Source of the DNA: Deltaproteobacteria bacterium CG_4_8_14_3_um_filter_43_13
GTDB lineage: Bacteria > Desulfobacterota > UBA8473
NCBI GenBank assembly: GCA_002782605.1
Contig: PFIF01000020.1
Location: 1-15,135 of the forward strand
DNA length: 15,135 nucleotides
Direction of reading: 5' to 3'
Made by a program: the position numbers and the translations under genes
Shown here: piece by piece, positions 14,007-15,135 of the stretch
Position numbering within the stretch: the first letter of the stretch is position 1
Layout of the letters: each line of letters opens with the position of its first letter
Notes under the pieces: generated by a model
The model's input: only the letters and a program-made list of their open reading frames with translations
Database searches by the model: none
What the model was told of the DNA's origin: nothing

Positions 14007-14174
14007 ATGAAAAAACAGGATTTCGATAACCTTACTAAGAGCATTAAACAGGCTGGAAAAACCAGACGTGGAGAAATGAAGGCTAGCAGAGTTTTCCAAT
14101 TTGCTCCTACTGACATTAAGGACATTCGCCTTCGATTGCAAAAGGTTCAGGAATTAGTGAGCTTAATCGCTTGA
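14007..14174 (+). pseudogene. N-terminal remnant of an XRE-type (NadS/HigA-like) antitoxin
   Basis: A short frame of 55 residues with an excellent AGGAGGA site six bases before its ATG. The first 45 residues (KSIKQAGKTRRGEMKAS, then FAPTDIKDIRLRLQK) match the start of XRE-family antitoxins of the NadS/HigA type, which continue for about 40 more residues through the helix-turn-helix. Here the frame ends at the TGA of 14172 just where the helix-turn-helix should be, so the DNA-binding part is missing. Downstream sequence belongs to another small gene in a different frame. I read this as a truncated, probably non-functional antitoxin whose good translation signal remains. No toxin gene lies next to it. 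Confidence 0.65.
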
Positions 14175-14326
14175 GGAAGTTTTATGGAATTGGGAACTGG
14201 AAGAAAATGAAAGGAATTGCCCGTATTCGGCTTTCATCAGGAAAAATCAAGTTGGCAGAGCTTCATTGGTATGAGGCTCATGGTATTGGCAAGAAAGAAA
14301 TTAAACGTAAAAGGTATCTGGAGTAA
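14120..14326 (+). pseudogene. Small conserved protein of unknown function, 5'-truncated
   Basis: An open stretch in the frame shifted by two from the antitoxin remnant reads GISELNRLRKFYG, KGIARIRLSSG and AELHWYEAHGIGKKEIKRKRYLE before a TAA at 14324. I recall widespread 65-75-residue proteins of unknown function with this tail (AELHWYEAHGIGKKE), often beside toxin-antitoxin genes. The conserved reading continues upstream of any good start: no ATG or GTG precedes it in frame, and only a TTG (14171) or an internal ATG (14207) could serve. The start thus seems to have been lost at the junction with the antitoxin remnant. Translation by re-initiation from that frame is still possible. Confidence 0.55.
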
Positions 14327-14329
14327 GCC

Positions 14330-14566
14330 ATGAAAGAATCAAAACAAAGTTTGCCGGAATTTGTAGTTTGCATCAATAATGTTGATTACCCTGCATCACT
14401 GGAACTGCATAAAATTTATCGTGTGCTTGCAGATGAAGACGCTGCTTCGGAGGGGGATATTCGTATTATTGATGAAAGCGGAGAGGACTATTTATATCCT
14501 TCTTCCTATTTTGCACCCATCCAAGTTCCTCAAACAGTTGAAGAGTCATTACTTAGAGCGTCCTGA
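14330..14566 (+). CDS. Small conserved hypothetical protein
   Basis: A 78-residue acidic protein (FVVCINNVDYPASLELHKIYRV, then RIIDESGEDYLYPSSYFAPI). The ATG lies three bases after the preceding stop, with GAG six bases upstream. I recognise the pattern as a recurrent small protein of unknown function in environmental bacteria, with a compact beta-rich appearance like a small SH3-type barrel. That fold guess is inference. It has no catalytic motif I can name. Codon use is unremarkable compared with its neighbours. Confidence 0.7.
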   Translation: MKESKQSLPEFVVCINNVDYPASLELHKIYRVLADEDAASEGDIRIIDESGEDYLYPSSYFAPIQVPQTVEESLLRAS

Positions 14567-14667
14567 TTCAAATACCCGTGCCAAACATCAGCTTTGAGAA
14601 TGATGCTTAAAGCCGCTATGCTTCATTCGCACATCTCAAGCTGGGTGTTGCGCCTGTAAAATAAGCC

Positions 14668-14695
14668 TTGACATACGGTCTTAATTTCGTATTAT
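14668..14695 (+). promoter_or_regulatory. Strong sigma70-type promoter for the Phd-like antitoxin
   Basis: TTGACA (14668-14673) and TATTAT (14690-14695) are separated by 16 bp, about 22 bp before the antitoxin start. The -35 box is consensus. It is the best promoter in the window. Autorepression by the antitoxin is typical of such modules, but I cannot point to a specific operator. Confidence 0.7.
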
Positions 14696-14717
14696 GTGTG
14701 GACCGGAGGTAATAAAA

Positions 14718-14999
14718 ATGAATATTACAAGGGACATAAAGCCAGTTACATATCTAAAGTCAAAAGCGGCTGATTTGCTTAATCAAGTTAACGAAACTCA
14801 TCGCCCAGTTATAATAACACAGAATGGAGAGCCAAGAGCGGTTCTTCAGGATCCTAAAACTTATGAAGATATGCGTAATGCACTTGGTATATTAAAGCTG
14901 GTTTCACAGGGTGAAGGGGATATTAGGAATGGCGATGCCAAATCTCAGGAGGACGTTTTCAAAGACATTGAAATCACACTGAAAGAAAAACTTAAATGA
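14718..14999 (+). CDS. Type II antitoxin, Phd/YefM family
   Basis: A 93-residue antitoxin that binds its own promoter through the N-terminal domain and neutralises a partner toxin through its C-terminal part. The N-terminus (DIKPVTYLKSKAADLLNQV) and the VIITQNGEPRAVLQDPKTYEDM block are the Phd/YefM signature. The charged C-terminal half (SQEDVFKDIEITLKEKLK) is the expected toxin-binding region. I use the ATG at 14718, with CGGAGG eight bases upstream; an in-frame ATG at 14694 falls on the -10 box. The stop overlaps the start of the toxin fragment (ATGA), the classic coupling. Confidence 0.92.
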   Translation: MNITRDIKPVTYLKSKAADLLNQVNETHRPVIITQNGEPRAVLQDPKTYEDMRNALGILKLVSQGEGDIRNGDAKSQEDVFKDIEITLKEKLK

Positions 15000-15070
15000 G
15001 CCAAACGTATCAAGTTATATGGGCTGGTGTTGCAGAGAATGATTTAACACCGATTTTCGCAGAGCTTTAA
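14996..15070 (+). pseudogene. Truncated ParE/RelE-family toxin
   Basis: The frame begins at an ATG overlapping the antitoxin stop and reads MSQTYQVIWAGVAENDL, the usual opening of ParE/RelE toxins. It reaches a TAA at 15068-15070 after 24 residues. Full toxins have about 90-105 residues, so the catalytic or gyrase-binding part is absent. The following 65 bases do not resume the toxin in any frame that I can see, so this looks like deletion or replacement rather than a point mutation. Confidence 0.75.
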
Positions 15071-15135
15071 CCGTCATTTTGGGATAAGATTTTGTTGCCT
15101 CTGTCATTGGAACTTCAACTTCAGTTTAGCGCCAT
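15071..15135. other. Unassigned sequence after the toxin fragment
   Basis: No gene or clear structure is visible. The abrupt loss of toxin homology suggests that a junction lies near 15045-15070. The stretch is too short to identify. Confidence 0.4.

Noticed and set aside
13863..14141. A 92-codon minus-strand frame over the antitoxin remnant
   Set aside because: The plus strand here carries recognisable antitoxin sequence with a strong ribosome site; the reverse reading has no family resemblance.
15060..15135. TTTAACCG and GTTTAGCGCC, vaguely like integron attC ends
   Set aside because: The core sites do not match GTTRRRY/RYYYAAC in a proper paired layout, there is no integrase, and similar sites do not separate the other small genes.

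Overview
The window looks like a piece of chromosome from an uncultured or little-studied Gram-negative-type bacterium with moderate, slightly AT-leaning composition. Gene content is bacterial housekeeping (EngB, MnmG, Lon, Hsp20, PIMT) mixed with an archaeal/thermophile-type nicotinate phosphoribosyltransferase and a CysDN pair. The spacers are rich in palindromic and short-period repeats of the kind I associate with Desulfobacterota, Nitrospirota and related environmental genomes. That placement is an impression from repeat style and gene order, not a phylogenetic result.

Left third (1-5321), all leftward. An aminotransferase and the ribosome-assembly GTPase EngB form one small operon. Further left come a specialised NusG-family antiterminator, then CysD and CysN (ATP sulfurylase, overlapping by one base), then the start of an alkaline-phosphatase-superfamily enzyme that runs off the window. 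A paralogous NusG followed by sulfate activation genes and a phosphoesterase/sulfatase-like gene suggests the head of a surface-polysaccharide locus that may make sulfated sugars.

Centre (about 5365-5804): a divergent intergenic hub with a 132-bp palindromic element, a possible promoter, TTTA-loop hairpins and two facing octamer arrays. From 5805 to 13346 a rightward gene string reads mnmG, a short double-cluster Fe-S protein, pncB, hsp20, lon and pcm: tRNA wobble modification, NAD salvage, and protein folding, degradation and repair. Junctions are tight (1 to about 40 nt) except where a MITE-like element sits between the Fe-S gene and pncB.

Right end (13347-15135): a small accessory patch after a nested hairpin. 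It holds a possible DUF6173-type protein, the N-terminal remnant of an XRE antitoxin overlapping the tail of a small conserved protein, another small conserved protein, and a Phd/YefM antitoxin with a strong promoter whose ParE/RelE toxin is cut to 24 residues. This is a graveyard of toxin-antitoxin material.

The most noteworthy feature is the repeat load: a 188-190-bp palindromic MITE-like element in two copies, one of which supplies the stop codon of a gene; a second palindromic element family; a third long imperfect inverted repeat; and three arrays of 7- or 8-bp units, one of them inside the pncB coding sequence. I found no CRISPR array, rRNA, tRNA or transposase gene. I saw no clearly novel multi-gene system; the most interesting leads are the repeat families and the antiterminator-cysDN arrangement.
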